A stretch of DNA of 64,000 bases from Hoplostethus atlanticus (Eukaryota > Chordata > Actinopteri > Trachichthyiformes > Trachichthyidae): the NCBI GenBank assembly GCA_034670405.1, contig JAXDDX010000072.1:1860001-1924000 (forward strand), given 5' to 3'. The notes under the pieces were generated by a model. It saw only the letters and a list, made by a program, of their open reading frames with translations. It had not been told where the DNA came from and ran no database searches. Shown here piece by piece: positions 17,310-32,614 of the stretch (positions are counted from its first letter, which is position 1; every line of letters begins with the position of its first letter). A program made the translations under genes and the position numbers.

Positions 17310-17382
17310 CTTTAAGTCCCTGTGCACTATGCCATTTATGTGGCAATGATTTACACTTTCTAGAATCTGCTGTATGCAGTGA
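17310..17382 (-). CDS. camk2d: camk2d exon 6a, delta-type catalytic loop (alternative)
   Basis: This 73-bp exon encodes HCIQQIL then [17 protein letters not shown], nearly the mammalian delta wording (ESVNHCHLNGIV). It carries the same HRDLK catalytic loop (Asp136) as exon 6b and differs from it at five of 24 residues (123 S/A, 125 N/L, 129 I/Q, 130 N/M, 132 I/V). The two DNA sequences are about 70% identical (51 of 73). The acceptor has a long pyrimidine tract ending CTTTCTCCTCCACAG. The donor GTTAGTAA is weaker (T at +3). This is the exon expected in a delta gene. Confidence 0.95.
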
Positions 17383-18731
<1,349 letters not shown>

Positions 18732-18774
18732 TCAGACTAATTCAGGCTACATTTAACTGGCGTCAGGAAGAGAT

Positions 18775-18812
18775 CCCCCCCCCCCCCCCCACACACACAC
18801 ACACACACACAC
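18775..18812. repeat. poly-C followed by (AC)n
   Basis: Sixteen C followed directly by about eleven AC units on the plus strand. Confidence 0.95.
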
Positions 18813-19130
18813 TAATAGGGTCAAAAGAATGAGGTTATGCTTGTGTGTCTTGATGGTGAAATCACTACAATAATATATTTCTCCAGATATGATCGTACGG
18901 TACATTGACACTGTTGATTCGGCTGGAAGGAGTTTCCATGTATTTCCATGCGCTTATGCCTCAAGTGTGGGCGTTTTTCCAAGGCGCTGAGCAACACACA
19001 GAAGACGGGAATACCTCATGTAACCACGCAACATGCTGTTATGTTTGGACCAGCGGCTGAGTGCAGAACATGTCAGCCATTTTGGAGCGATAATGTGTAT
19101 CTAAAGCAGGGTGATTTATTGACAGGGGGT

Positions 19131-19794
19131 TTAAAAAGGAATACACCACGTTTTTGGTCGACTTTAAGCCATTAAGTGATGAGAACACAAACACTAAAAT
19201 CATCCATTTTTTCCTGGTAGATCATTCTATCCGGTGATCCATGCTTTGGGACAGTAGGACAGTAACATTATCTATTGTAAGAAGACTGACATTTTAGCAA
19301 TAAAAAGTTGTTAGTCTTGTTTTATTCATACATCCTAAAAATGAAATATCATTACCTCAATATAACTGATGGAACCAGGTTTAGTTTTTGGAACTATTTC
19401 AGGTGAGTAACCACGTATTCATTCATCCGCTGCAGAGTGATTTTTAGCTGTACACAGTCTCTCATGGCCCACCACCTTCACTTCCTATGGAAACAGCAAG
19501 TCGTCCCTGGTAGTTCTAAACAGTACATTATTTTTCAATCATATTTTATTAAAATTGTATGAATCTCCTACAGCTGTATGTAATTAATAAGTAATTTGTA
19601 TTTTTTTATTTATACAAGTTAAATTAGCTGCTACACATTCTCATTCTCTCACTTTTGCGATAACGCTAGTAGCTTACTATCACTCAACATAGTGTCTGCT
19701 AAAGAGCACTGGAGCCAGGGGTGATTTTGGTGTCTATGGTCAATGGATAAGTTGACCAACGGACCAATCTCCCAAACACTATGTATTCCTTTAA
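19131..19794. mobile_element. TTAA-flanked miniature DNA transposon
   Basis: The left end is TTAAAAAGGAATACACCACG; the right end, reverse-complemented, reads TTAAAGGAATACATAGTG. The ends form similar terminal inverted repeats, each with TTAA at its border, about 664 bp apart. TTAA targets are used by piggyBac and Kolobok transposons. No transposase frame is visible, so it is non-autonomous. The tail word AAGTTGACCAACGGACCAAT recurs near 8444. Confidence 0.6.
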
Positions 19795-20497
19795 GGAGGC
19801 AAAAAGTTCAGTGCCTTTTCCATCGCCTGTGGAAGAAGTTACCGCTTTTCACTTGGGTCTTCGGGAGTTTTCATATTCACAACTTCATTCAAATTCTAAT
19901 GACTTTGGTGTTGTCACCACTTGGAGGCCTGCAAAGTTCCATTGCTATTGCTGGCTTGCATTCAGAAGCCAAGAAGTGAGCTAGCAGGCTCAGACAGCCC
20001 TGTATTATTATTTTCTCCGGACCAAAAAGTCCTTCCAAAGACGGCCGTATCGCCGAAGCCACCTTCCGTCACACTGCTTTTCACTTTGCTCAATAAATGA
20101 GCACTAAAAAGTCACTGTGCCCCAAATTGAGGGGACACATTAAACTGTCTACCTCTGGAGATGTAATATTTTTACCCCCCTCCTCTGTTCCCAGTCAAGT
20201 TGATTTACCCCCCTTGCTGGAGACGTAGCTTGTTTTGTCATCCATCCATGTAGGTTTTCTATTTAGGCAAAAAGGAGTAATGCTTTTTATCCTAATTTGT
20301 CTTTCAGCCAACAAGCGAACCCCCCTCACCCCCCTTCTTTTTTTTTTTATAGCCCTCAGGCAAATTGAATACAGCATTTAAAATAAATTGGAAACGATTT
20401 CCCTTCTAGCTGCCAAATTAGACAGCGAGCAATGTCTGCCAATACACAGGAGAGAAAAGGAATAAGGTAGATGGAGGAGTTATGGGAAGGGTGTGAG

Positions 20498-20532
20498 ACA
20501 GACAGACAGACAGGCAGGCAGACAGACAGACA
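20498..20532. repeat. (GACA/GGCA)n tetranucleotide tract
   Basis: Successive GACA and GGCA units are visible on the plus strand. Confidence 0.9.
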
Positions 20533-21894
20533 GGGAAGAGGGAAATGGAGAGGGAGAAAGGAAGGGAGGAAGATCGATGGAGTGATAAAGTATTATTTAC
20601 CATGAGGCAGGGATATTGATTGCTGTATTAACAAATTAAGAAATATGGACATGACAGAGGATGATGAGTGACAGCGAAAGAGTTTACTGAATTGAGTATA
20701 GATCACGTTTATAGCAAGCACATAAAAATGAAAACCGAAGGGGACATTCAGGAGTCCAGGGGCCAATTACAGATTTTCTGTACAACTATTATTCTAATAT
20801 TGAACTGTTATGTGAATAAATCAATAAATAAATGAGACCTTGCAGTGCCAGGATGAAGACAATCTGCCATTTTTCACATTTAAGCACAACACACTGCTTG
20901 ATATTACAAGAGATTAGGCAAATGAAACCCATTTTCCACTTCATAAATTTGCACCGGAGTTGGGGAGTACCCCCGACCACCAAGCTCATGTTCACCATGA
21001 ATCACTGGGTTCTGGGAGGTAAATCTCCCGTTCATTGTTCCCCACAGGGAATGTGATTATTCGCCATAACGTTTTAACGGTGCGTGGCAGACTCAGCGTG
21101 AGTGATCAGATTGTGAAACAACTACATGTTCCTGTAGAAGCCATCAGGAAATCTGCTTTCTTTGTGTTTTATTCCTGAGGTCCTTATGAAATACCACTTT
21201 ACCCAGAAGCTGTAGCGAGTGTCTACTACAGAGTGAAACAGTATCAGTGATTTATTATTACGGATGAGGACAAGAAAACCATTACAAATCATTCATCACC
21301 ATTATATTATTTAGTATCACAGCACTGTAGGGGGTGAATAGTTCCCTCTTAAAAAACAACATCTACACAGTCTAACCTTGCCTACTTTTTTCTGAATTAT
21401 TGTTATAAGCCCACAATTTAACTGGTATCTGGTTGGTTTGGATCAAAATATCAAACTCTTTATATCTGGATTTTCTGAAAGTCTTTGGAGGAAATCAATG
21501 GGAATTTACTTCTGAAACCAAGGCCACTGAAAAAAACATTTCAGCTCTATTGGGAACTTAATGTGGTCATGATATTGAAGAGTGTGTCTACTCTGGACAC
21601 AGTCTGGACGGTGTTTGATGATGGAGCCGTGGAAGGAGTAACATCTTTAAGGCTAAGGCTTCAACATACTCTGTGGGGTTTATGGAGTCCTATGGGATCA
21701 AAACTATTCCTCTAGTCCATATAAAATACAAAAGGATGTCAATGATTTTTGTCAGGGAAAATTAGTGAGGAACAGGAAATCTACCCAGAGAATGGAGAGA
21801 TGGTTTCCACAGCAAAGAGGAGGAGAAGGCTGGAGGTGAATACTATTAGCTGCCCTGTAAATAAGGACATTTCTAGGACTGGTGCCTGTGTATA

Positions 21895-21902
<8 letters not shown>

Positions 21903-21948
<46 letters not shown>
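21903..21948. repeat. (TG)n microsatellite
   Basis: A perfect TG array on the plus strand, (CA)n in the camk2d transcript. Confidence 0.97.
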
Positions 21949-21952
<4 letters not shown>

Positions 21953-22435
21953 TGATATTTAAATTGCCTTTGGGGTGTTCTCTGGAACTACCCACTTTCA
22001 TTTCCATAAATAGCCACACAATTAATATTTTTAAGGATTGCAATGCAAGGCCAGCTAATATAGGTAGCCTATATAAACCCATTTATACTTTGATTCATGT
22101 AATACAAAAAAAAAAAAGGTACATCACTGATGCCAAATTGTGAAACGTCTTACCATTTTGAGTCATATCACAATGGCTAAGGTGAGGCTTTATGTCAAAA
22201 TCTCCATTTTTGCCTGGTTTGTAGTTTCATCTGATTTCATGCCAACTTGCAGCTTGTGAAAGGGGAGCAGCAGAATGTATATTCTTGCCAAATTTCAGTT
22301 TTTGAAAGGACCATACTGTAGCAGAGTACAAATTTGGAAGCTAGTAAGTTTGTCAAACGCTGGTATGTTAGCAAATCAGCATCTTTTTAAAGAGAAGGGA
22401 GAAGGATTTCCTGATGCGAAATAATCCTGTACTTA

Positions 22436-22534
<99 letters not shown>

Positions 22535-22562
22535 TTACAGTTATTTAATTACAGAAATACAG

Positions 22563-22595
22563 TTAGATAGATACTTTATTGAAATTCTGGAATTA
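22563..22595 (-). mobile_element. possible Rex1-type LINE 3' end
   Basis: AGATAGATACTTTATTGA on the plus strand is the reverse complement of the tail word TCAATAAAGTATCTATCT, which I associate with Rex1-like fish LINEs. It is only a short remnant. Confidence 0.4.
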
Positions 22596-22845
22596 CAGAC
22601 AAGAAAAATTCTAGGTACAAATCGGAGGAAAGCTTAAAGCTGCCCTAGGCAATTCACAAGTTCAATAAGGACTTCAATAACCAGAAATCCTGTGAGGTGA
22701 TACTAACTAAATGTCTTCTTTTTAGTGTTGGGGATGGAGATGGAGAAAATCATGAACACTGAATAATACAGGACCTTTAAAGTCCGACCCCCTGCCACTC
22801 GCAAATGTAGAAGCATGTTTATCTGCTATAAAAAAAAAATTGGAT

Positions 22846-23215
22846 GTCACTAAATTATTTACTCTTAAATGTCAACAAAACAGAGATGTTCGTTGTTGGC
22901 CCAAAGACACAGAGTTCTGTCTTCACAGACCCTGAAGTTTGACGCAGTATTACCCAGATTCTAGGCGTTGTGTTCGATCCTACCTTCACAATATCGCAAA
23001 AATTCTATTTTAACACCGACTGACACTGTAATTCTGTGTTATAAACATCCAACATCCAAACGACTTTCAAAATGCTGCTGCTAGAATATTGACCAAAACT
23101 AGAAAACACCTCATTTTGGCCTCCCCATCCTAAAGTACTTCTTCACATATAAAGCTTTTCATGGGCTCGTATCTATCTGATCTAATTGTCCCCAACACAC
23201 CCTTTGTTCACAGGA
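22846..23215 (+). mobile_element. degenerate L2-type LINE reverse-transcriptase fragment
   Basis: Broken plus-strand frames recall the C-terminal part of L2/CR1-type reverse transcriptases: LNVNKTEMFVVGPK (family LNxxKTEVLVIGP), GVVFDPTFT (family GVxFDxxLSF), AARILTKTRK and LKYFFTYKAFHGL. The frames shift and contain gaps, so it is a dead copy. Family assignment is from recalled motifs. Confidence 0.65.
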
Positions 23216-25572
23216 CGCTGGCTACCTTTCTTTTCCGAGAATTCAACACCAGAACTACACAAACCGATCTATTTGGCCCCTGGTCTGCCCTTTGAATTGC
23301 CCCGCCCAAGATCTCTTCCATTTTTTCTGGGAGTGTTTCCTCGTCTTCATAGAGGCCTTAGGCCGGTGGTGCTGGCCAGGTTAGGCTACCTTAGGCAGGT
23401 TATAAGCTTGCTGTGTCCTCCTCTCTGTTAAGTCCTTTCACTCCTCTTCAACCTGTCATTGTTCTGATCGTATCTCATTTGTCATGATTGACTTAGTTTG
23501 GCCTGAAAAGTCACCTGAGGCATTCCTGTAAGGCCGCTACAGCTTTCTATTTCATTATCCATCCTGTTGTCTACATTCTGCATCAGCTGTGTCTCATAAT
23601 TTGATTGTCTATCAATTGTGACCCAGTTAGGCCTGTATAGTCCTTTGAGGCTTGTTCGAGATAAAAGGGCTATATATAAAAAAACAAAAAAACATACCAC
23701 TTTCGTGTGGTTTCATCGGATTTCACTTCAACAAAGTCACGGCTTTAACATAATGTATATATCTTCTTGCCAAAATTGGAGGCTTGTGAAAGGAGAATAG
23801 CTTAAATCCTGAAACTGCACATTTCTCTGTGTTTGACTGATGATTTTTATGTGTAAATAAAGTCAGCCATAGGAGAAAAACTCATCCATTACCTGAAATT
23901 ACACCGGGCTCAGGTCTGACCTTGCAGCGAGAGCAGCGCTAAAACACACCATTCATCTTACTGTCACAAACACATGCGGCCCCTTCCAACTGAGCCCAGC
24001 GGCGTGACTTCTTTATTAGTCACAGAAAATGTCTAAGTTTTAATATGAATGTTGTCAGTGGGATTACCAGAGCACAAGCGGATGCATTCAGTATTACATT
24101 ATTTCTGCATGAGCAACAGTCCTGCTGTGTCTAGTGTGTCAAAGTGCAAAAAACACAATTTAACAATTTTAGAAAGTAAAACGTCATTGCAGATTTTACA
24201 TACTGTTTCATGTAGCTGTGGTCAGGGAAGAACCTTCATCATATTGGAGGTGGACAACTGATATCCAGTATTTAATAATAGGCCAATATCAGCCCAGTAT
24301 ATCAACAAGCATCTATATCGGTCAAACCCTAGATTCCACACAAGTATACATGATTTTTTTGTAGTATTATTATTATTCTGGGTTTGCAAGGAGAGTTTTA
24401 CAGTCCCAGTATTGACTAAATGGTGACAAGAATAATGAATACTAAGAATAATGCATACATTTTTAAATGAATATTGCAATTTGGTCTTTTTCTTACAATA
24501 TAAACATCAGAAAGTTGCCCCATAAAGTATTCATAGCCCTACATTTTTGGCATTAATGATGCCTTATAATGTGTATGAAGTGTTACCACACTCTCCATAA
24601 GAGACGTACAGTATTGCATGACAACTGCTGGTTTCATCCTAGTTTTACCCTAGCACACACCCCGACAAGCTTCTGCATTTCGATTTGCCGGATAACACGC
24701 GGCGCTCTGCAGATGTCACTCTTGCCGCTCTATTTTTAGCGCTCAGGTCTTTTAAATAAGCATGAACGTCAGGGAGCGAGGTGGTCCGTCTTGATTTCTT
24801 GTACAACTGGAAGACAGGGGGCAGCGGAGAGGGAAGAACCCGGTCGAGGGTGATCTTTCTGCCGAGGCAATTAGCTCCACTGCCTTATGGACGTGGAACG
24901 AAACTGTGTGACGCGATGAAGGGAGGGAGACGCCGAGAATGATACGATGCTTCTGACAAGGATGAGAGTACCTAGCCTTAAAATACACCCGTCTTATCAG
25001 CCTAAAACACAAATTGGGACATAAGAGCGTCCCGTTCCCCCTAATTGAGACACCACGCTATCTGCCCAAATTAAATTCTGGTGTCGAGTATTGCCACTGG
25101 CAGGAAATCAAAATTCAAACAGTTACCTCTCGCTGACATTTGGGGGCCACCAGCATACAGAGTTGCCCATAGCAGCTTTAGCAGCCACCATGGTAGCCCT
25201 GTTTCAATGCATTCTACTCTTCTCTATTTCACCATTACTCCTGTTGCTTGTTATGGGTAATAGAATAAGACAGCAAAAGCATTTATGGCCAAAATGATGG
25301 ATTGGTGTTTAGTGTTTTATGTTATCAGACATTGTAGTCAGTTTACATAATTTTCCTTAAGAAAGAAAATATCTATATTGAATCCATCTGCAATGCATAG
25401 AGGATAAAATCAGTTGTTTTTGACTGAATCAGTAAGAAGAGAGAACAGATAAGAAACTATGTTACAGGAAAAAATATACTAGAGAAATCTTACTGGCTGT
25501 TTCTCAAATATCAAAGCCAAGTAAGAGTATGGTGCCAATATAGTGTTAGAAGAGGAAGCGACTATGGTTGAT

Positions 25573-25676
25573 GTGCTCTGGAGCAAGGCACTTAACCCCC
25601 AATTGCTCTACTGGAGCTGCTGAAAAGGGAGCATGGAGCTCAGTCGACTTTCCCTGGTTAAATAAAGGTTGAAAAA
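25573..25676 (+). mobile_element. LINE/SINE 3' tail copy
   Basis: GAGCAAGGCACTTAACCCCC through TTTCCCTGGTTAAATAAAGG is a common fish retroelement tail. A copy of the same family lies in the opposite orientation near 53005-53170. Confidence 0.6.
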
Positions 25677-27320
25677 GAGCGAAAGACAGACAGATAGATC
25701 GATGAAAGAGAAAAGATGAAACCCCGCTGGGATTCCCTGACGTCTCCATTAGCTCGCATTTCTGACTGACATCTCGGAGATCTCGCTCCGTGGCGACCTT
25801 AAAGGAACAGGGGCTTTTCCTCGAGATGGATGCAGGTGTGGAGCGGAACAATAAGGAAACGGGACGCTGTCGCCACCAACCAATCAGTGGCTGAAGTGAG
25901 ATGGATCAGTCTCTAGCAGAGCGTGAGCATTGGCATCCATGTGTGTGTAAGTGTAAATGAGAATCTCCAGCGAAGGATTTTATCTTCAGATTATAGATGG
26001 GCTCAACATAGATATTATCACATGGAAACTGACAGGAGTATGATACATTGCCTGATAACATAATCACGTCATCAAAGTGAGCATCAATGCTTTTGCAGTA
26101 TTTTTCTATTACCTATTTCAACTGGAACCAGGGTGAAAGCTTTCCTTTTGCTGTTAACAAACCATCAATCAAAGCTGCCTCTGTCAAAAATCTAATTATG
26201 ATGATACACTGCTGTGGGACAAATAAGAGACACGGCCAACCCAAACCTCTGCAAAATAACCCTCTCTTAACTAACCCTTCTTTTGTGTTAGGCCCGTTAG
26301 CTGACAGGTTGACAATAGACCAGCAACGCAAATAACCCCCTATCATCCCTTTGTTTCCCCTCTTCCTCCCCCTCAGCCTTCGTCTTTGCCAAGAGAAAAT
26401 AAATGGGATCGAACAGCAAATAAATGCCTGTTTTCAGCATATGGCCGCGTCGTTAGTGAGGTGGTAATTACAGTGGCTTGGCCTCGGTGGGTCCCTTGGC
26501 AGGAGGGGGGAGGCTTTAAGCAGCGTGGGGAAGAGAGAGGGAAAAGGGAGTCTTAGCTCCAGTGTGTGTGCGAGTGTGTGTGTGTTGCAGATGTGCTCCA
26601 TTTGTAGACGTGCCCAGGGAGCAGGGCTGAGTTATTCGACGACAACCCACAACAAATGGCTTTAGGCAGAACTTATTTGTTTGGCTTCAAAGTCAGAATA
26701 AGAATGCTTTCTAGTAAAGTGTGTGTGTGTGCGTGTTGTTGTTCTTGTAAGAACCAGATCGAGGCTTTAGACCTTGGGAGTGAGGACATGTTAGTGAAAT
26801 GAGGTCATTTTGGCTGGTTCTCACTTCTTCAAGGGGCTACGTTAAGGTTTAGATCTGAATTAAGATTAGCTATAGGTTGGGGTACGAGTTAAAACTGGGT
26901 ATCGAGGAACCAGTTCCAATTTAGTCCCAGTTCCAAATTGCCCAATTGTTCGGAATCAATAAGCTCCCGTACTATTGATTCCTCTTATGGATGCCAAAAG
27001 GCTGTTGTTCAGCTGGATGGTGTTTGTTCTGACAGCTGCACAACAGACTTTTGGCACTTTTGATGTTCTATTCATTGCAAACAATGATGTTTTTCAATGT
27101 TGTTTCCATTACAGCTGTACCCCCTAACAATTCATCAAATGGGAATCGATGAAAAAAAAATCTAATCAAATCGATAAGAACAATTGAATTGATAGATAAA
27201 AGCCCTGCCCGTAGATCCACCCTATTTGCTCAAATTAAATTCTGGTGTTGGGTTTGAACACTAGTGGGAAATCTCCTCGGTGCACAGCAGATGACGAACT
27301 GAAACCTAAGCACAAAGCTA

Positions 27321-27545
<225 letters not shown>

Positions 27546-27556
27546 TCATCACAAAA

Positions 27557-27558
<2 letters not shown>

Positions 27559-27593
<35 letters not shown>
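27559..27593. repeat. (CA)n microsatellite
   Basis: A perfect CA array starting about 40 nt upstream of exon 3 on the transcribed strand, where it reads (UG)n. Confidence 0.97.
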
Positions 27594-27594
<1 letters not shown>

Positions 27595-29715
27595 CTTCAA
27601 GAGGAACAGTGGTCACAAGTTAAAGCACACTGACGGGGACAGACCGCATAAAGCATAGCTGCTAAACATCACACAACTGCAGACTCAAAAGTTAGTGCAG
27701 AACAGCACCAATACCTCTGTGACACAGTCTCAACAACAATGTTCAGGCATTGTTTTTTTCAGCCCACAATGGCTGAAAAAAGTCCAATATCCCACTACAC
27801 AGAGGTCAGGACTTGACAGCAGGACTAAAAGGACTGAAGCTGCTCTGAAGGCAAAGGGTGGCCCTATTGTTACTGTATGGTTATTGTTCAAGTATGTCAA
27901 CGTCAATTGTGGATGTTATGTATGACATTTTTGGTGTAAATGTCAGTGGCCGTGCAAAATGGCCACTAACATTAGACGTCCTGTAGATGAGCTCATGGTC
28001 CCTAATTACTTTCCACACACTGTCCTGAAAACTAGTCCCACCCGAAGAGGGCTTCACTGAAACTACAAAAGGTGTTTCCTGTTATTAAATCAGGAATACG
28101 TATTCATGCAGAATGTGTGCAACCTGGCCACTGTATTTAACATAGAGGCAACTGAAGATTGGGTTCCCCAGCTAAATGAGGAATAGTTTAATAATACAGT
28201 TCAATACTAGATGAACAATGTCTGTCCCAAGCTGTGACAAAAACCCGATATCGACTCAACAACAGAAGGTAAGTGTTCCCTTTTTCCCTCCAATATTGAA
28301 CTTGGGATGTTACCATCCAAGTGACATTATAAATGGCCTCCAGAGGAGGAAGAAAGCCAAAGGGTGTCCCCGGGATGCCCAACCACTGCAAATAAAAGTT
28401 CTGAGCTAAGGGAAACACTGAGTGACAGGTGACACTTCACAGCAAGTGACATGCAATGCTATATCTTGCCTACAGGGGGATCTCTGAGTGACAGGTAAGG
28501 GTGAGAGAGTGAGAGAGAGAGAGAGACAAGGTGGCTGCTGTCACCTTGGGAAGTTTTCATCCAACTGCATACTCTTGACCATTAAAGACCTTAAAATGAA
28601 TTTGCTGACATTAGTAATCTGATTTTCTTGAACTTGATTTTTTTAAACCATCAAGCCATGAACTAGAGCCACCGACCAATGAAAAACTGCTTTGCAACCC
28701 TTATGCCCTCTTCTCCAGTCAACAGTGAGAGTAATCCAAGGCAGCAGCAGTCGGGATGCACTCAGTTTGAGCCAGATGTGATCGTGCAATCTCCAATCGC
28801 ACCCCGTTTTACAAGCCCTCTAGTCCTAATCAGACCAATAGGATGCGCTTTTATAGGGGCTGTAATCCCCGTTGCATGTTCACTCCCGTTCCCTACATCA
28901 TCTTTCTCATCCGCTGCGTGGCACGCTGCTTATCTGTGACATAACAGGATTTCCAGCGTGAGTGGTGCTTGCTCACCATCTCCAGCCTCACTGCAGCCAA
29001 AGGAAGCAAGGAAACCTTCTCTTCTTGGGCATCCTCACTTTCAGTCTGCTACTGTATGTCAATCAAATATTTGGAGCTGCATGATTGATAGAATATCTAC
29101 TAGTATCTACTATTATCACTGATTATGAGCTGTTGCATTTACATTAATCCTTGGTGGAGTCAAAACATGGGTTGGGATTGAATAGATTTGTTATTTTAAA
29201 TCCATTATCCTCCTGTTCAATGAAATCAAATACAAAAGGCATTTCAGCCTTTAAGAAGTCAGACTCAAACAGCATGCAACCAAGCGGCCACGCTTAAACA
29301 TGGAACCAACGCCAGTCAACAAACCTATCAATTTGACCACAGCAGAAGAAGCAAATAGGGAGTGATGCTCCTTCCCACCAGTTGTTTTTTTCTCAACCAC
29401 GAATCAAAGCGTGCGCAATCCATGATTTAAGCCTTCGATAACACAGAATTTAAAAACATTTTTTTTTTAAAAAGCGTGGTGTGATTCACCCTGGAGCTGG
29501 CCCATTTAGAAAACCCAGATGAGTGGCGGAACGCCGTCAGGCCCGCGGAAATGAGGGCAGTAGCTATTTTCAATGCAGCTGACTGATCAGCTGAGCCGCC
29601 TCCCACATCACCGGCATGATGGAAGTGGAGTAATGAAGCACATCTGGTCCCTTCAACGCCTGCAGGTCCAGTCACAGCACACACACACAAAAAAAAACAA
29701 TCCTCAATGCTCACA

Positions 29716-29855
<140 letters not shown>

Positions 29856-31243
29856 TGGACAAACCAGTTTATCAGGCTACCCCGTCAGGCTATACCTCAT
29901 TTAGACGTGGAGGAAGACTGAGCAAGTGCTTTTGACCTATGTGATTCTGGCCATCCTGCTGTTTGGAAACTAGACCAAAGCTTGCATGTTATAAAAATAT
30001 AACTTGAATAATGGAGCTTGACAAAGTGAATGTGATGAAAGTGATAAAAAAAAAGAAGAAAAACAGAGGACGCAGAAATCACCCTCTGCATACCCCACCG
30101 CCCCTCCTTTTTCTTTCCTCCTTCCTTCAGGCGATTTCACCCCACTTGTTTTCTGTTTTCTGTGTCTCTGAAGGCTCGTTTAAATAGACATTTTGGGTGA
30201 TGCCAGCATGCACAGCAAATCGCCAACAGGAAGTAATAAAAAAAAACAAGAAAAGGGCGAGGAGAGAGGAGACAGAAAACATCCGACAGATGCCGAAATG
30301 GCCGAGTATGAAATGCGAGGAAGGAACAAGGCCAAACATCCTTCCTCAACACACCAACTCATGAATACCGTACTACGTTGGGGGATGTAAACAAGCATTT
30401 CTCTGACAATGTGCCTATCCTCATTGTGTGGCGCCCCAGAGGAGCAGTGGGTCTGTCTCGCAGGTGTATTCTAGTGCTAGAGCTGACACTCATCATTAGC
30501 TTTCATAGTCATCACAGCTTTATTCATGGGTGTCGATGCACGGTGCATTCACTGGGGTGCTGGCATAAGGAAAGGCACCGTAATGAGAGGACCATGTCAA
30601 AACGCAATTAGCTCTAGTTGCTATTGTTAGAAGGCAAGCGCGTGTGTGTGTGTGTTTGTGTGTGCGTGTCTATCAAATTAGCTGATGAAGAGTGGGAGTG
30701 AGGGACTCAAGTTGAGGTCAATATGATGGAACGCACTCATGAGGTGACTGTACTGCATAACATGGGGAGTGGTTATCGGTTTGTTTGTGTGTGTGTGTGT
30801 GTGTGTGGTTTGAGACACTTTTGTGTATTTGCTCATTCATTCTTTCCATTTTTCCCTCTCTGTCCGTGACTACTAACTTTTCCAGGCTACATGATGAAGT
30901 ACTCTGTTCTCATCGTTAAGGATCTGACAGGGAACCCCAGAGGGCATTGTAAAACTAGTGTACAAAATGATGCATTATAAAGAATGTGTAGAAAGAGTAC
31001 ACCAAGACCACAGGGGGGTAAACTCTGTTATTATTTGAGCATAATAATGACGGCACGAGTGTTAATGTAACACCATATTAAAGGGGGGGTATTGTTCTCA
31101 TTTTGGGCTATTTAAAACTGTTTCCAGGGGTCTTGACAAGATGTTTTTGAAGTAGATATAAAAAAAAAATCCTAAAACCAGCTTCTGTGGTGTGTGTTTC
31201 AGTCTCTCATTTTCTCCATTGTAAAGAACAGGCTGTTTTGAGG

Positions 31244-31351
31244 GCGTGGAGGTTGTATGTAATGAGCATTGCTCTGATTGGCCGCCTCACGCCTCAATCA
31301 CGGCGTGAGGCAGCTAATCAGAGCAGTGCTCATTACATACAACCTACACGC
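31244..31351. repeat. long hairpin, 50-bp arms and 8-nt loop
   Basis: Arms 31244-31293 and 31302-31351 are reverse complements at 46 of 50 positions, around the loop TCAATCAC. The stem is visible directly. It sits inside the TTAA-bounded element. Confidence 0.9.
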
Positions 31352-32361
31352 AATGGCCTGGCGGAGGTGGAGAGCAGAGCGCTCCTGCTGCTCAAGGTAA
31401 ACAAATAAGCTTGATGCAGAAATCTACCATAACCATGGCGGCCGCTCCAGAACCAACACTGAGACCGGACATGTTTGAGCCGGAGTCTGACCCAGAATGG
31501 GAAGAGGCAGCTGAGGCGGTTCCACTTAGTTTCTCAATGATAACAATGTTGTGTAATATTGTACTTTGTGCCTTGTGTTTGTGTATGTGGGTGTGTGAGC
31601 GACACTCTCTGCTGTAGTCGGTCTGTTTATGGCTCATGTCCATAAGCTTATTGAATACAACTTGCAGACAAGCTAGGATTGACAATTTTGTTGAGCTAGT
31701 TAGCCAATATATTATTGGATGCAACCTATTTGTATCCAAACAGCGCAGCGCAAACAACCAAACACGATTGTACTAATGGTCGATAAAGTTTACCAAGCCT
31801 GACACGTTCGACAGACTTATAAAACAGACACTGGTCCCAACAAATAACTTTAAGATGAGTCCTGACTCCAACCAATAACTTTACTTTTACTTTACTTTAC
31901 TTTTAATGACTCCAGCTTTAGTTTTCTTACTTCTTCCACGCCCAACAAGCCCGTGGCTAGCCCCGCTAGCTCGTTAGCTAACCAGCAGTCGAATATACTA
32001 ACCAGACTAATTTGGTAAGTTAAATCAAAACATGGTGACACTTACAGATTCCAATTTTGCAGATGGGTCACGTACCTTATGAATTGCTCCATCTTTAAGC
32101 TTCAATTTAGATGCTAATCCTGCCGTTGCTCAAGCAGTCCGAGGAGTGATCATCACATACAGAAAAAATTAGCTACCTCTAGCCATGCTAACTGTAGCCG
32201 TTGCCGTTAAAAATAAAATTAATCCGCTCTGTCCTGGCATTTTCGCGTGTTGGGAGACTGTGCAGGGATCTATGTTGCTGCCTGCATCCTACAAAATAAT
32301 AACTGGAGAGTTGATATATCGCCGTAGATATGTTGTTGTTTTAGCTTCACTGGTCGCAAAG

Positions 32362-32614
32362 TAATGGTGCATTCCAGTGTGCTCGGACAAAACGGCGTCC
32401 AAATGTGATATGCACCGATTCTATTCACTAATGGCGCTGTAGTAGTTGATGTTGAGTTTAGATGCTTGTAACATTCTGAGACTTGCCGTACAAACATGAG
32501 TTTGCTGCGGGCGATTATGTTTTCCCAAGCAGATGCACTGGAACACATTTAGATTGGAAGTTAGGAATACCGACTCGGAATTATCGATTTCCGACTACAA
32601 TGGAATGCACCATA
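32362..32614. mobile_element. nested inverted-repeat element
   Basis: The left end TAATGGTGCATTCCAGTGT and the right end ACAATGGAATGCACCATA are inverted repeats enclosing about 250 bp. This resembles a miniature transposon inserted in, or forming part of, the larger element at 31078-32929. Confidence 0.55.

Noticed and set aside
28555-28580. Minus-strand GGTCAAGAGTATGCA (GQEYA), as in the ATP-loop exon 2
   Set aside because: The match ends after five residues and the following codons give VG and a stop; the conserved AAKIINTKKLSARD is absent.
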